Under the pieces are notes generated by a model. It searched no databases, was not told the DNA's origin, and saw only the letters and a program-made list of their open reading frames with translations. From the NCBI GenBank assembly GCA_018822545.1, contig JAHJKA010000077.1:1-38256 (forward strand): DNA of 38,256 nucleotides. The letters run 5' to 3'. Positions 18,510 to 26,495 of this stretch are shown one piece after another. The position numbers were made by a program, and so were the translations under genes. Within the stretch, counting starts at the first letter, position 1, and every line of letters begins with the position of its first letter. This stretch comes from Pseudomonadota bacterium (GTDB taxonomy: Bacteria > Desulfobacterota > Desulfobulbia > Desulfobulbales > SURF-16).

Positions 18510-19149
18510 TGTTAATCTTCAGGCTGATGTGGCGGAGATCTTCCTGGGGGCGCAGGGAGGCAAGGGTTGTCAACACGACATTCTCAAGATGTTTTGATTC
18601 TGCGGCGCTCAAAGCGATCTCTCTGCCAGCGCAGTGCAATGAAGAGGTCACCCGGCGCTTTTTTATAAAGGTTGTCAGCAGAAAGTCAGCAAGGGTAACA
18701 ATGTCATCAAGGCCAAAGCAGGGCAGGTCCGTGTTGATCTCGGCATCGCTGACAAAGGCAACCCAGGTCTCGTTGCGGCCGGCCAGGGGTTCGCCGCCAA
18801 TGGCTCGGCGAAACACTTCAACTTTGGGATAGCCTTCCCATTTATAGCCTTCCGTGCACACCAGATCCATATCGTGGAAATAACGGGCCACAAGTTCTGG
18901 GATGGGCATGTCGGCGTCCACATCACGGGTCATGCCGATCCCGGACGGCGAGGAGAGAATAACGGTATGTGCCCCGGCCTGCTTGTGGCGCCAGGTGTCC
19001 TTGCCCTTTTTGTCAAACTCGAAATCATGGACATGGTGTTTGATCACTCCGACGCGCAGCCCCCGGTGGGCAAATTCGGCCAGCAGCTTTTCCAGCAGGG
19101 TGGTTTTGCCATGGTTAGGCCGGGCGATAAAGGAAATGATAGGGGGCAT
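18496..19149 (-). CDS. mobB: Molybdopterin-guanine dinucleotide biosynthesis protein MobB
   Basis: The 217-residue protein is a MobB-type GTP-binding adaptor: a P-loop near the N-terminus (ARPNHGKTTLLEKLL), GVIKHHVHDFEFDKKGKDTWRHKQAGA, and LVCTEGYKWEGYPKVEVFR. MobB helps MobA deliver nucleotide. The first P-loop glycine is alanine (usual GxSGSGKT), a conservative oddity. About 40 residues at the C-terminus go beyond the usual domain. It overlaps mobA by 14 bases. A 34-base-arm inverted repeat sits upstream between it and the HIT gene. Confidence 0.9.
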   Translation of the reverse strand: MPPIISFIARPNHGKTTLLEKLLAEFAHRGLRVGVIKHHVHDFEFDKKGKDTWRHKQAGAHTVILSSPSGIGMTRDVDADMPIPELVARYFHDMDLVCTEGYKWEGYPKVEVFRRAIGGEPLAGRNETWVAFVSDAEINTDLPCFGLDDIVTLADFLLTTFIKKRRVTSSLHCAGREIALSAAESKHLENVVLTTLASLRPQEDLRHISLKINNDDC

Positions 19150-19190
19150 GTTTATGAGGAAGGTAAAGGAGTTAAAGAAATAGAGGAGTT

Positions 19191-19290
19191 AAAGAAATAA
19201 AGAATGTAAAGGAGGTAGAGAAGGAATAAAGCAGCTCTGGTGCTCTCGCGGGTCTCCATTCTTTACCTCCTTTACATTCTCTATTTCTTT
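19191..19290. repeat. Long A/G-rich inverted repeat between the HIT gene and mobB
   Basis: The arms are 34 bases long (19191-19224 and 19257-19290) and match at 31 of 34 positions around a 32-base loop. The core word is AAAGAATGTAAAGGAGGTA, and shorter copies of the GTTAAAGAAATA word run on to the left (19170-19190). It occupies nearly the whole gap and would fold into one long hairpin in RNA. Confidence 0.8.
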
Positions 19291-19309
19291 ATATTCTTAG
19301 TAAAAAAAA

Positions 19310-19651
19310 TCATCCTGGTGGCCAGTTCATGCTGCGACCGCCGAGAATGTGCATGTGGATGTGAAAGACGCTCTGTCCGGCCCCGGCGCCATTATTGAAG
19401 ACCACCCGGAAGGCGTCACCGACGCCCTCCTGCCTGGCGAGATCAGCGCCGATACGCAGCATCTTGCCGATCAATTTTTCATCATCAGCGCCTACCGCAG
19501 CCGGGCCACGGAGATGTTTCTTGGGGATGATCAAAAAGTGGATGGGAGCCTGGGGGCTTATGTCCCGGAAGGCAAAGACATCATCATCCTCGTAAAGCTT
19601 GTCAGAAGGGATATCGCCATTGATAATCTTGCAAAACAGGCAGTTGTCCAT
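19310..19651 (-). CDS. HIT-family nucleotide-binding hydrolase
   Basis: The start is the ATG at 19651, which has GAGG six bases upstream; longer in-frame starts only translate the leader. The 113-residue product begins CLFCKIINGDIPS, has IPKKHLRGP, and ends with the histidine triad HIHMHILGGR. Members of this HINT branch hydrolyse nucleoside phosphoramidates or adenylated compounds; the native substrate is unclear. It has its own strong promoter, and it may be first in a transcript that continues into mobB-mobA-moeA through the inverted repeat. Confidence 0.93.
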   Translation of the reverse strand: MDNCLFCKIINGDIPSDKLYEDDDVFAFRDISPQAPIHFLIIPKKHLRGPAAVGADDEKLIGKMLRIGADLARQEGVGDAFRVVFNNGAGAGQSVFHIHMHILGGRSMNWPPG

Positions 19652-19738
19652 GGGAAACCTCGGTGAAAAAAGGTGAAAAAGTAGCCGTTGAACAGGGAAA
19701 GGCCAGCGAGATTGAAATATACTTGAATTCAGAGCAAA

Positions 19739-19767
19739 AATGTACAGAAGCCCAGCGATAATGTCAA
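19739..19767 (-). promoter_or_regulatory. Sigma-70-type promoter for the HIT gene
   Basis: On the minus strand TTGACA (19762-19767) is followed after 17 bases by TACATT (19739-19744). This implies a leader of about 80 bases to the HIT start. The rest of the 304-base gap between the HIT and motA genes is AT-rich, with T/A runs near 19780-19830, and holds no other gene. Confidence 0.7.
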
Positions 19768-19955
19768 TTTTTATAGGCAAAGGAATTTTTTGAAAAAAAT
19801 TCAAGTATTTTGGCAAACTTGAAAAAAATCTAAGGTGAATGGCCACAGAGTCCGATGCTATTTGTGGTCAGAAGAGGTATAAAGATGGGAGTAAGAGACA
19901 GGCTCCGTTTTGGCAAGTGACTGTTGAGCTTTCGCTATGGCTTTGAGGATTTCCT

Positions 19956-20783
19956 ATGCAGAAGAAATGTATCGTTGATAGGGCAACAGCCATTGGTCTG
20001 GTTGGTGCTTTTGCCATTGTGGCCATGGCCCTGGTAACTGGTGAGTCTGATTTGTGGATTTATCTCAATCCCGCTTCCTTTCTCATAGTTGTCGGTGGTT
20101 CCATCTTTGTTGTCCTTATAAAGTTCAATCTATTACAATTTGGCAATGCCTTCCGCGTTGCTTTTCAGGCCTTCTTCTTTAAACCGGAATCCACCGAAGA
20201 GCTTATTGATCTGGCTATCAGCCTGCAGCGCAAGGCCCGCAGAGATGGGATTTTCGCCCTTGGCCGCCAGCACATTGAAAATGAATTTTTCAAAAAAGGC
20301 GCCCAGTATCTCATGGACGGCTTGAGTATCCCCCTGGTGAAAAATACTCTGCTCAAAGAGCTGTATCAGACCGACGCCCGCCACGAAACGGGGCGCCAGA
20401 TCTTCCAGTCTTTGAGCGAGGTGGCGCCGGCCATGGGCATGATCGGAACCCTTATTGGGTTGGTGCGTATGCTGGCCCATTTAGATGATCCCGGCAAGAT
20501 CGGCCCGGCCATGGCGGTCGCTCTTCTTACCACCCTCTACGGTGCGATGCTGGGCTATATGGTAGCTAAACCCATTGCCTCCAAGTTGGCCTTGCGTAAT
20601 GCCGAGGAGCGGATGAATAAAATGCTCATCATTGATGCCTTGATCGGCATTGAGCAGGGCATCCATCCCTACATCCTGGAAGAGATGCTTCTGGCCTACC
20701 TGCCCGGCTCCCGGCGCGGAAATGGCGTTGCCCGGCAGCCGGCCTCTGTGCCGGGCGAAGCGGTGGAGACAGAGGTTGCCTGA
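19956..20783 (+). CDS. motA: MotA/PomA-type flagellar stator protein
   Basis: The 275-residue protein has four hydrophobic segments in MotA order. The last two carry APAMGMIGTLIGLV and AMAVALLTTLYGAMLGY, which hold the conserved prolines and pore-lining threonines. With MotB it forms the inner-membrane ion channel that drives the flagellar rotor. The cytoplasmic loop reads RRDGIFALG, where MotA normally ends in LE; that acidic residue (E98 in E. coli) contacts FliG, so its loss is notable. GAGG lies seven bases before the ATG. The stop is one base ahead of motB. No other flagellar genes are in the window. Confidence 0.92.
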   Translation: MQKKCIVDRATAIGLVGAFAIVAMALVTGESDLWIYLNPASFLIVVGGSIFVVLIKFNLLQFGNAFRVAFQAFFFKPESTEELIDLAISLQRKARRDGIFALGRQHIENEFFKKGAQYLMDGLSIPLVKNTLLKELYQTDARHETGRQIFQSLSEVAPAMGMIGTLIGLVRMLAHLDDPGKIGPAMAVALLTTLYGAMLGYMVAKPIASKLALRNAEERMNKMLIIDALIGIEQGIHPYILEEMLLAYLPGSRRGNGVARQPASVPGEAVETEVA

Positions 20784-20784
20784 G

Positions 20785-21789
20785 ATGGGTGAGGGAAAGC
20801 CGGCGAGCAGCAGCAAGGATGCGCAGGAATTGCACATACCTCTTGCTGATCCCATGAGTGTTGATAGCGCTGAGGCCCCAAAAAACGCCGACCTTGATGC
20901 TACCTTGGCCAGAATGGCTGCGGAAAAATCCAGTGCCCAGAAAGAGGAACAGGCGGCGCTGTTTATCTCCGGTTCTGACGAATTTCAAAAAATTTCCCGG
21001 GGCACTGACGAAAGCAGCGGTTCAGCCCCATGGGTACTTACCTTTGCCGACCTGATGAGTCTGTTGCTTTGTTTCTTTATCCTCCTTTTTGCCATGGCTG
21101 AGTTGGATGTCAAGAAGTTTACTGCGGTGGCCCAGTCTTTATCCGGAGCCCTTGGCGGTGGGAAGGTGATTTATATCCGCGAGTCAGGCTCCACTGGTAT
21201 GGATTTGCAAAATCCATCCTTTATGAAGGAATCCCAACAGCGCATGGAAACCGAGTATTACGCCGCTGAGTTGCGCAAGGATCTGGATGAGGAAATCAAA
21301 CAGCAGAAACTTAAGGTGGAGGATGTGGGCCAGGTAATCACCATCCATATTCTGCAGCATGGTTCCTTTGAACCGGCCAGTGCCACTTTAAATCCGGCCT
21401 TTCTCGTCACCGCCAAAAAAATTCGCGATGCCTTGGTTAACATCCCCGGCAACCTTACCGTAGCAGGTCATACGGACAACCAGCCCATCGCCACCGACCG
21501 TTTTCTTTCCAACTGGGAGCTCTCCGGGGCCCGGGCCTTCTCTGTTATCAATGAACTTCTCAAGGATGAAGTGTTGCCCGCGACGCGGTTTGTTCTCACC
21601 GGGCATGCCGACACCCATCCCCGGGCCCCTAATGATTCGGAGGAGAATAGGGAGAAGAATAGACGGGTTGAGATCATCATTGATCAGCGCAGTCAAACCG
21701 GCGAGGAGCAAGCCTCCTATGAATTCTTACGACAAAATCTCTCACCCGAGGTTATCCGGGGCAATATTGAGGTTCAGTCCAACCGCTAA
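20785..21789 (+). CDS. motB: MotB/PomB-type flagellar stator protein with OmpA domain
   Basis: The ATG at 20785 begins one base after the motA stop; longer starts lie inside motA in another frame. The 334-residue protein has one membrane helix with the ion-binding aspartate in FADLMSLLLCFFILLF, close to PomB of sodium-driven motors, then a C-terminal OmpA-like peptidoglycan-binding domain (VAGHTDNQPI, NWELSGARA, NREKNRRVEI). The cytoplasmic N-terminus before the helix is about 80 residues, much longer than the usual 20-30, polar and probably disordered. Sodium versus proton use cannot be settled from sequence. Confidence 0.93.
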   Translation: MGEGKPASSSKDAQELHIPLADPMSVDSAEAPKNADLDATLARMAAEKSSAQKEEQAALFISGSDEFQKISRGTDESSGSAPWVLTFADLMSLLLCFFILLFAMAELDVKKFTAVAQSLSGALGGGKVIYIRESGSTGMDLQNPSFMKESQQRMETEYYAAELRKDLDEEIKQQKLKVEDVGQVITIHILQHGSFEPASATLNPAFLVTAKKIRDALVNIPGNLTVAGHTDNQPIATDRFLSNWELSGARAFSVINELLKDEVLPATRFVLTGHADTHPRAPNDSEENREKNRRVEIIIDQRSQTGEEQASYEFLRQNLSPEVIRGNIEVQSNR

Positions 21790-21895
21790 GTTTTTTGAAG
21801 GTCCGGGCCTTATCGTTTTTCCGTCCCTTGGAATTATGAGTGTGAGGCCGCCGTTTTCTTGACAGAAAAAGTGCGATGTGGTTGGCTTCTCGGCC

Positions 21896-23230
21896 ATGAC
21901 CACCAAGCGCACCGTGCAGAGCCATTACGATATTTTTATTAAGGATTGCCGGATTTTACAGAGCGGTGAGGATGGCTATTTCTTGGCGACCGGCTCCATT
22001 GGCATCGGCAATGGCCGCCTGCTGAGCATCAGAGCTGAAGCCCACGGTGCCACGATCACGGCGGATCGAGTCATTGAGGGTGATGGGTTTATTGCCATGC
22101 CCGGCCTGGTTAACTGTCATACCCACGGCGCGATGACCCTTTTTCGCGGCTTGGCTGATGACCTGCCGCTCATGACCTGGCTGGAGAAGTATATCTTTCC
22201 GGCCGAGGCGCAATTTGTCTCAGAAGAAATGGTCTATTGGTGCACGAAGCTTGCCGCGGCTGAAATGCTGCTTGCCGGCACCACCACGGTTGCCGATGCC
22301 TATTTTTATATGGATGCTGCCACCCGGGCCTACCAGGAAAGCGGTATGCGGGCCGTGCTCGGCCATGGTATTGTTGATTTTCCCGCTCCGGGCGTCCCTG
22401 ATCCTTCTAAAAATATCGACACCGTGGCCCGATTTATTGATGGTTTTCCCGATTCGTCGCGTCTTCAGCCCGCAGTTTTTGCCCACTCCCCATACACCTG
22501 TAGTGCCGAAACCCTTGCCCGTGCCCGGCAGCTTGCCAGGGATAAGCAGGTGCCTTTTTTCATCCATCTGGCAGAAACAAAAATGGAGCAAACCCTGATT
22601 GGCGCTGGCGACATGAGCCCGGTGGCCTATCTCGACTCCCTTGGCATTCTTGATTCGGGCGTTATTGCCGTACATTGCGTCTGGGTATCTGCGGCGGATA
22701 TGGATATTCTGGCCCATCGCGGTTGTCGGGTGGTCACCTGCCCGGAATCGAACATGAAGCTGGCCTCGGGAGTGGCGCCGGTGGCGGCCATGCTGGCCAG
22801 AAAAATTGACGTTGGTCTGGGTACGGACGGCTGCGCCTCCAATAATGATCTCGACCTCTTTGGCGAGATGGATAGCTGCGCAAAGCTTGCCAAGGTTCAC
22901 GCTTTGCAGCCTGAGCTGCTGCCGTCCAAGGATGTCTTAAATATGGCAACCAGCATGGGCGCTTCCTGCCTCGGTCTCACGGATATTGGCGCACTTCAGG
23001 AAGGGATGCGAGCAGATCTCATTCTGGTTCATTGCCGGAGCCCCCGTCTTACCCCATTTTTTAGTCCTGACCTTCTGGTCTATGGCGCCAGGGGTGCTGA
23101 TGTCGACACGGTGATTGTTGATGGTAAATTAGTTGTTGAGCAAGGAGTAGTACTGACCATGGATGTGAAGGAAATTATGGGAAAGGTGCGCACTATGGCC
23201 GGGAAGATCAGGGAGAGTCATGGAAAATAA
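21896..23230 (+). CDS. Amidohydrolase, S-adenosylhomocysteine/5-methylthioadenosine deaminase type
   Basis: With the ATG at 21896 the protein has 444 residues; an in-frame GTG at 21878 would add six, and neither has a clear ribosome site. It shows the metal-site set of the MtaD/SAH-deaminase group: NCHTHGAMTLFRG near the N-terminus, HLAETKMEQ, AVHCVWV, and GTDGCASNNDLDLF. The likely reaction is zinc-dependent deamination of SAH or MTA to the inosyl form, part of recycling methyl-transfer by-products. Related chlorohydrolases and guanine deaminases look similar, so the substrate is inferred. The 3' end overlaps the next gene by 11 bases. Confidence 0.88.
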   Translation: MTTKRTVQSHYDIFIKDCRILQSGEDGYFLATGSIGIGNGRLLSIRAEAHGATITADRVIEGDGFIAMPGLVNCHTHGAMTLFRGLADDLPLMTWLEKYIFPAEAQFVSEEMVYWCTKLAAAEMLLAGTTTVADAYFYMDAATRAYQESGMRAVLGHGIVDFPAPGVPDPSKNIDTVARFIDGFPDSSRLQPAVFAHSPYTCSAETLARARQLARDKQVPFFIHLAETKMEQTLIGAGDMSPVAYLDSLGILDSGVIAVHCVWVSAADMDILAHRGCRVVTCPESNMKLASGVAPVAAMLARKIDVGLGTDGCASNNDLDLFGEMDSCAKLAKVHALQPELLPSKDVLNMATSMGASCLGLTDIGALQEGMRADLILVHCRSPRLTPFFSPDLLVYGARGADVDTVIVDGKLVVEQGVVLTMDVKEIMGKVRTMAGKIRESHGK

Positions 23231-23912
23231 TACGCACGTGTCGCGTTGGGCCATCCACCGGCGCCTCTATGACTGGATGCTCCATTGGGCCAACACCCCT
23301 TATGGTGTGCCGGCCCTGGTGATCCTTGCTTTTGCTGAAAGTAGTTTCTTCCCCATCCCACCCGATGTTCTCTTGATCGCCTTAGTGCTCGGTGCTCCCC
23401 AGCGCTGGCGTTATCTGGCCCTGCTCTGTACGGTGGGATCAGTGGTGGGCGGTCTGGCCGGATATGGGATTGGGGTGTTTGCTTGGGAAACAGTGGGTCG
23501 CTGGATTGTTGAGAATGTCGCCCACATGCAGCTTGTGCCGGTGGAAGGGCGTTTGGATATTGCCCTGCCTGCCTATCTTGCTGACAGCCTCGGCGATGCC
23601 TTGGGCGGCAGTTATCTCTTTCAGGTGTATGACCGCTGGAACGCCTGGATCGTCTTTGTCTTTGGTCTTACGCCGCTGCCCTATAAGCTGACCACCATTA
23701 CGGCTGGAGTTGCCAGGGTCAATGTGCCCATTTTTATGGCCGCCTCGATACTATCTCGGGCGGCCCGGTTCTTTGTGGTGGCCTGGCTTCTCCACAGGTG
23801 GGGAGCCCCGGCCAAGAGCTTTATAGACCGTTACTTTAACTTACTCTGCATAGCCTTCACAGTCCTACTTGTCGGCGGTTTTGCGCTGTTGTCACTTGTT
23901 TCCGGGAAGTAA
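23220..23912 (+). CDS. YqaA-type membrane protein (VTT/DedA-like)
   Basis: This 230-residue integral membrane protein has the layout of the YqaA branch of the DedA/VTT superfamily: FAESSFFPIPPDVLLIAL near the N-terminus, a glycine-rich second segment (VGGLAGYGIG), and FGLTPLPYKLTTITAGVARVN. DedA relatives move or flip lipids across the inner membrane; YqaA function is not established. An insert around residues 85-130 is longer than I would expect. It overlaps the amidohydrolase stop by 11 bases, with GGGAGAG just before the ATG, so the two are co-transcribed. Confidence 0.88.
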   Translation: MENNTHVSRWAIHRRLYDWMLHWANTPYGVPALVILAFAESSFFPIPPDVLLIALVLGAPQRWRYLALLCTVGSVVGGLAGYGIGVFAWETVGRWIVENVAHMQLVPVEGRLDIALPAYLADSLGDALGGSYLFQVYDRWNAWIVFVFGLTPLPYKLTTITAGVARVNVPIFMAASILSRAARFFVVAWLLHRWGAPAKSFIDRYFNLLCIAFTVLLVGGFALLSLVSGK

Positions 23913-24092
23913 GTGCTGAGGTCTGGAGGAGACAAACGAGGGCGCGCTGGTGCTTTGAAAAACGCACAGAGAGAATCTGAGACAAGGCGAATGGGCCTTC
24001 GCTGCTAGGTGTGAGGGGAAAACTCTGGAAGCCTTCTGGGGGAGATGGGGAGTTCTTAAGTCTCGCGGTTCGGCGCAGGTTTGACGAGGCTG

Positions 24093-24734
24093 CTATTGAT
24101 GCCAGCCTTGACTGCCGATCAGGCTGACAAAACGGACCTGCTCAATAACGTGGCGGCTTATTTCGCCATTTTCTTTTTTAAGTACCACCAGCTCCTGGGT
24201 CTCGCGGTCACCAATGGGGATCACCAGGCGGCCGGGATCGGCAAGCTGATCAATAAGGGCCTTGGGGATGTCAGGCCCGCCCGCCGTTACAATAATGGCG
24301 TCAAAGGGACTGTACTGCGGCCAGCCCAGGGTGCCGTCATCAGTGGTGCAAATGGCGTTAAGTACCTGGAGTTGATCCAAGGTCTGCCTGGCTCTGATGT
24401 GGAGTTCCTTGAGGCGCTCAATGGAAAAAACCCGTTCAGCAAGTTTGGCCAGAACCGCAGTCTGGTAGCCACAGCCGGTGCCGATTTCAAGAACAGTTTC
24501 CTCCCTTTTGAGCTCCAGAGCCTGCGTCATCAGAGCGACAATATAGGGCTGCGAGATAGTCTGACCCAGGCCAATGGGCATGGAAAAATCGCCATAGGCC
24601 TGACTGCGGAGGGCGTCCTGGACAAAAAGGTGGCGGGGAACATCAGACATGGCATCTAGAACACGCTGGTCTGTGATTCCACGCGGTATAAGCTGTTCGC
24701 GGAGCATCCGCATTCTGGCGGATTCGAAATTCAT
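24093..24734 (-). CDS. pcm: Protein-L-isoaspartate O-methyltransferase
   Basis: The 213-residue SAM-dependent enzyme methylates isoaspartyl residues so that damaged proteins can be repaired. It shows PRHLFV, the region GDFSMPIGLGQTISQPYIVALM that is diagnostic for PCMT, motif I VLEIGTGCGYQTAVLA, and AIIVTAGGPDIP. The ATG lies 3 bases after the lipoprotein stop, so the two form an operon. It is convergent with the yqaA-like gene across a 180-base gap in which I see nothing beyond a 5-bp hairpin. Confidence 0.95.
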   Translation of the reverse strand: MNFESARMRMLREQLIPRGITDQRVLDAMSDVPRHLFVQDALRSQAYGDFSMPIGLGQTISQPYIVALMTQALELKREETVLEIGTGCGYQTAVLAKLAERVFSIERLKELHIRARQTLDQLQVLNAICTTDDGTLGWPQYSPFDAIIVTAGGPDIPKALIDQLADPGRLVIPIGDRETQELVVLKKENGEISRHVIEQVRFVSLIGSQGWHQ

Positions 24735-24737
24735 GAT

Positions 24738-25121
24738 CTATTTGCCCGCAGGCGTTTGCGGAAGAGTGGACTGTTTGTACTCCTCTTCATTGGCCGCTCG
24801 GTATTGGCAATTGGTGACGATGTCACCGACAAAGGTGATGTAAACAAGCTCGTAAGAGGCGGAGCCAAACATCAAGTTGAGAACAGGGGTTTTCTTGAGC
24901 AGGCTCAAATGCTCTTGGACAAAGGTCCATATTTCACCGCCCTCAGTTACTTTTTTGAATTTTGGAGTACCCATATAGGTGAGCACATCCTGTTTGGTCG
25001 TGCCTTGGGCAATGAGGCAGGAGTCGGAACTGAGATGACGGACAGGCTCTTTACTGCAACCGGTGCCAAAAAGAACCATAAAAAGAGCAAAGCAGCAAAG
25101 CGATCTAAGGAAGTGTTTCAT
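24738..25121 (-). CDS. Small lipoprotein, possibly BamE/SmpA-like
   Basis: The ATG at 25121 gives 127 residues beginning with a lipoprotein signal: a basic start, a hydrophobic core and a lipobox-like FGTGC with Cys at residue 22. The mature part has LIAQGTTKQDVLTYMGTPKFKK...GGEIWTFVQ, which resembles the SmpA/BamE fold (GxTxxxVxxxLGxP...W.Y). A role at the outer membrane is plausible but unproven. On the minus strand a TATACT lies about 35 bases upstream as a possible -10, without a good -35. Longer starts up to 25256 have no support. Confidence 0.7.
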   Translation of the reverse strand: MKHFLRSLCCFALFMVLFGTGCSKEPVRHLSSDSCLIAQGTTKQDVLTYMGTPKFKKVTEGGEIWTFVQEHLSLLKKTPVLNLMFGSASYELVYITFVGDIVTNCQYRAANEEEYKQSTLPQTPAGK

Positions 25122-25440
25122 GTTAAGATATAATATCCTTAAATTGTTTAGAAAAGTATAAATGACTTTGTCGATGGGTACGACGCCTGTTTTTGACAGG
25201 GGGTAGAGTAGTCGGAAGAATTGAAATTTGCAAGCATACAAAAGGTTGAAAGGCAAAGAGTTTCAGGATGGTGTGTTCTTGGAATAATGACGAAAAGTAC
25301 ACATCCGCAGTGGGAAAAGTGCATAATTCCTTGACCACAGGGGTGAATGTGTAATAGGTTGTAGGTAAATATAAGGTAACTAGCTAGAAATCCATAGGAA
25401 TTTACAGGTTGGTTGTCTGGAGGGGTGCACTACATATTGT

Positions 25441-25509
25441 GGGTACCCTCTTTTTGAAAAAAGTGGTGACTTCCGCGGTCACCCCGGCGTGGTAAGCGAT
25501 CCAGCCGGG
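25441..25509 (+). promoter_or_regulatory. Structured leader before the zinc-ribbon acidic gene
   Basis: Three hairpins stand in a row: CTTTTT/AAAAAG (25450-25463), GGTGAC/GTCACC with loop TTCCGCG (25465-25483), and CCGGC-g-TGG/CCA-GCCGG with an 8-base loop (25484-25508). A purine-rich ribosome site (about 25512-25521) and the ATG at 25531 follow. This is a compact, GC-rich patch in an otherwise AT-rich 409-base gap. I match it to no riboswitch class. A weak promoter (TTGTCT, 16 bases, TATTGT) may lie just upstream. The rest of the gap (25122-25410) shows nothing I recognise. Confidence 0.45.
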
Positions 25510-25530
25510 TAGAGAGAAGGAATAAGAAAC

Positions 25531-26202
25531 ATGCGTTGCCCAAAATGTAGTTATATCTCATTTGATAAAGTTACTTCCTGTGGAAAGTGTTCCGCCGATG
25601 TAACAGAGGTTGCCCACACTTTAAACGGCACAGCGTTTAAGCCCCTGGGCACTTTTTACCTCGGCACTCTCATTCCCGACTATGCCGATGCATTTGGTAT
25701 CAATCAAGTGGCGGAAGATTTCAGTTTTGATAACGGTGCTGATGATCTTGATATCAGCATGGACGCCATCGGTGATTTCGGTGAAGTTCCTGATCTTCCC
25801 GGTGACATCAGCGAGGACCAGTACTCTTTTGCCGCTGATGACGTCCCAGAGTATGAAGGGGATGAATTATCCCTGGAAGGTCATGCTATCCCGGACATGG
25901 ATCTGTCAAGTTTTGGGGAGGGTACAGGCTTTAATGTTGGAACAAAGCCCGTCGAAGAGCCCCACTTTGATGATGTGCCGGAGTTTGATCTTGCCGGTAT
26001 TGAGTTTGAAGAGGACGCTGATGTTGACATGGCTGCGGCCACTCCAGACCTCTCTGATATTGATCTGAGCCTTGGTGAGGATGAGATGTCAATGGCTGGC
26101 GATGATGAGGAGATGGTTGATCTTGCCGATCTTGATATGGAGATGGAGGTTGAGCACACAAAAGACAGCGGTCCAGCCGAACTTCCTGACCTGGAGCTGT
26201 AA
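25531..26202 (+). CDS. Zinc-ribbon protein with long acidic, probably disordered tail
   Basis: I do not recognise a named family. The 223-residue protein opens with a four-cysteine zinc ribbon (C3, C6, C17, C20: CPKC...CGKC). A short folded-looking stretch to about residue 55 follows, then about 150 residues in which about one in three is Asp or Glu and only a few are basic. Short motifs recur in the tail (DDVPEY/DDVPEF, PDLSDIDLSL, LADLDMEME). No membrane segment or signal peptide is present, so it is cytoplasmic. Such a tail could mimic nucleic acid or bind basic partners; this is speculation. The gene is monocistronic, with a structured leader and a strong terminator. Confidence 0.85.
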   Translation: MRCPKCSYISFDKVTSCGKCSADVTEVAHTLNGTAFKPLGTFYLGTLIPDYADAFGINQVAEDFSFDNGADDLDISMDAIGDFGEVPDLPGDISEDQYSFAADDVPEYEGDELSLEGHAIPDMDLSSFGEGTGFNVGTKPVEEPHFDDVPEFDLAGIEFEEDADVDMAAATPDLSDIDLSLGEDEMSMAGDDEEMVDLADLDMEMEVEHTKDSGPAELPDLEL

Positions 26203-26228
26203 AAGGCCCCACCCCTTGCGACGAGTTT

Positions 26229-26278
26229 ATCCCCTGCTGTCTGGCTTATGAGCCTGTGACAGCAGGGGATTTTTTTTT
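26229..26278 (+). terminator. Strong Rho-independent terminator after the zinc-ribbon acidic gene
   Basis: A 13-bp perfect stem (26229-26241 with 26258-26270, ATCCCCTGCTGTC/GACAGCAGGGGAT), with an inner GGCT/AGCC pairing, runs straight into eight further T residues. It starts 26 bases past the stop codon. Confidence 0.93.
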
Positions 26279-26369
26279 GAAAGCAAAGATGTTTTGCGGC
26301 TTTAATTGTATCTTGCGATATCCCGACAGAAAACCTCTGCATCAACGTCGCTGGCTCGCTAAAATTCTC

Positions 26370-26398
26370 TTGCCGAAAACATCACAATATATTATGGT
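26370..26398 (+). promoter_or_regulatory. Possible promoter for tRNA-Phe
   Basis: TTGCCG (26370-26375) and TATGGT (26393-26398) are 17 bases apart, each matching four of six consensus bases. The -10 ends 14 bases before the mature tRNA start, which suits a short tRNA leader. Overlapping A/T-rich -10 options exist. Confidence 0.45.
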
Positions 26399-26412
26399 GG
26401 CGTCTCTTCATT

Positions 26413-26488
<76 letters not shown>

Positions 26489-26495
26489 AGACATT

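Noticed and set aside
19910..19935. Possible sigma-54 promoter (TTGGCAAGTGACTGTTGAGC) upstream of motA
   Set aside because: The spacing and the -12 element do not fit TGGCAC-N5-TTGCA, and only the -24 half is similar.
24081..24659. A 192-codon plus-strand frame antisense to pcm
   Set aside because: It mirrors the conserved methyltransferase and has no domain of its own.
25433..25530. A c-di-GMP (GEMM) riboswitch before the zinc-ribbon gene
   Set aside because: The GCCGGG end looks similar, but the conserved upstream GEMM blocks are absent.
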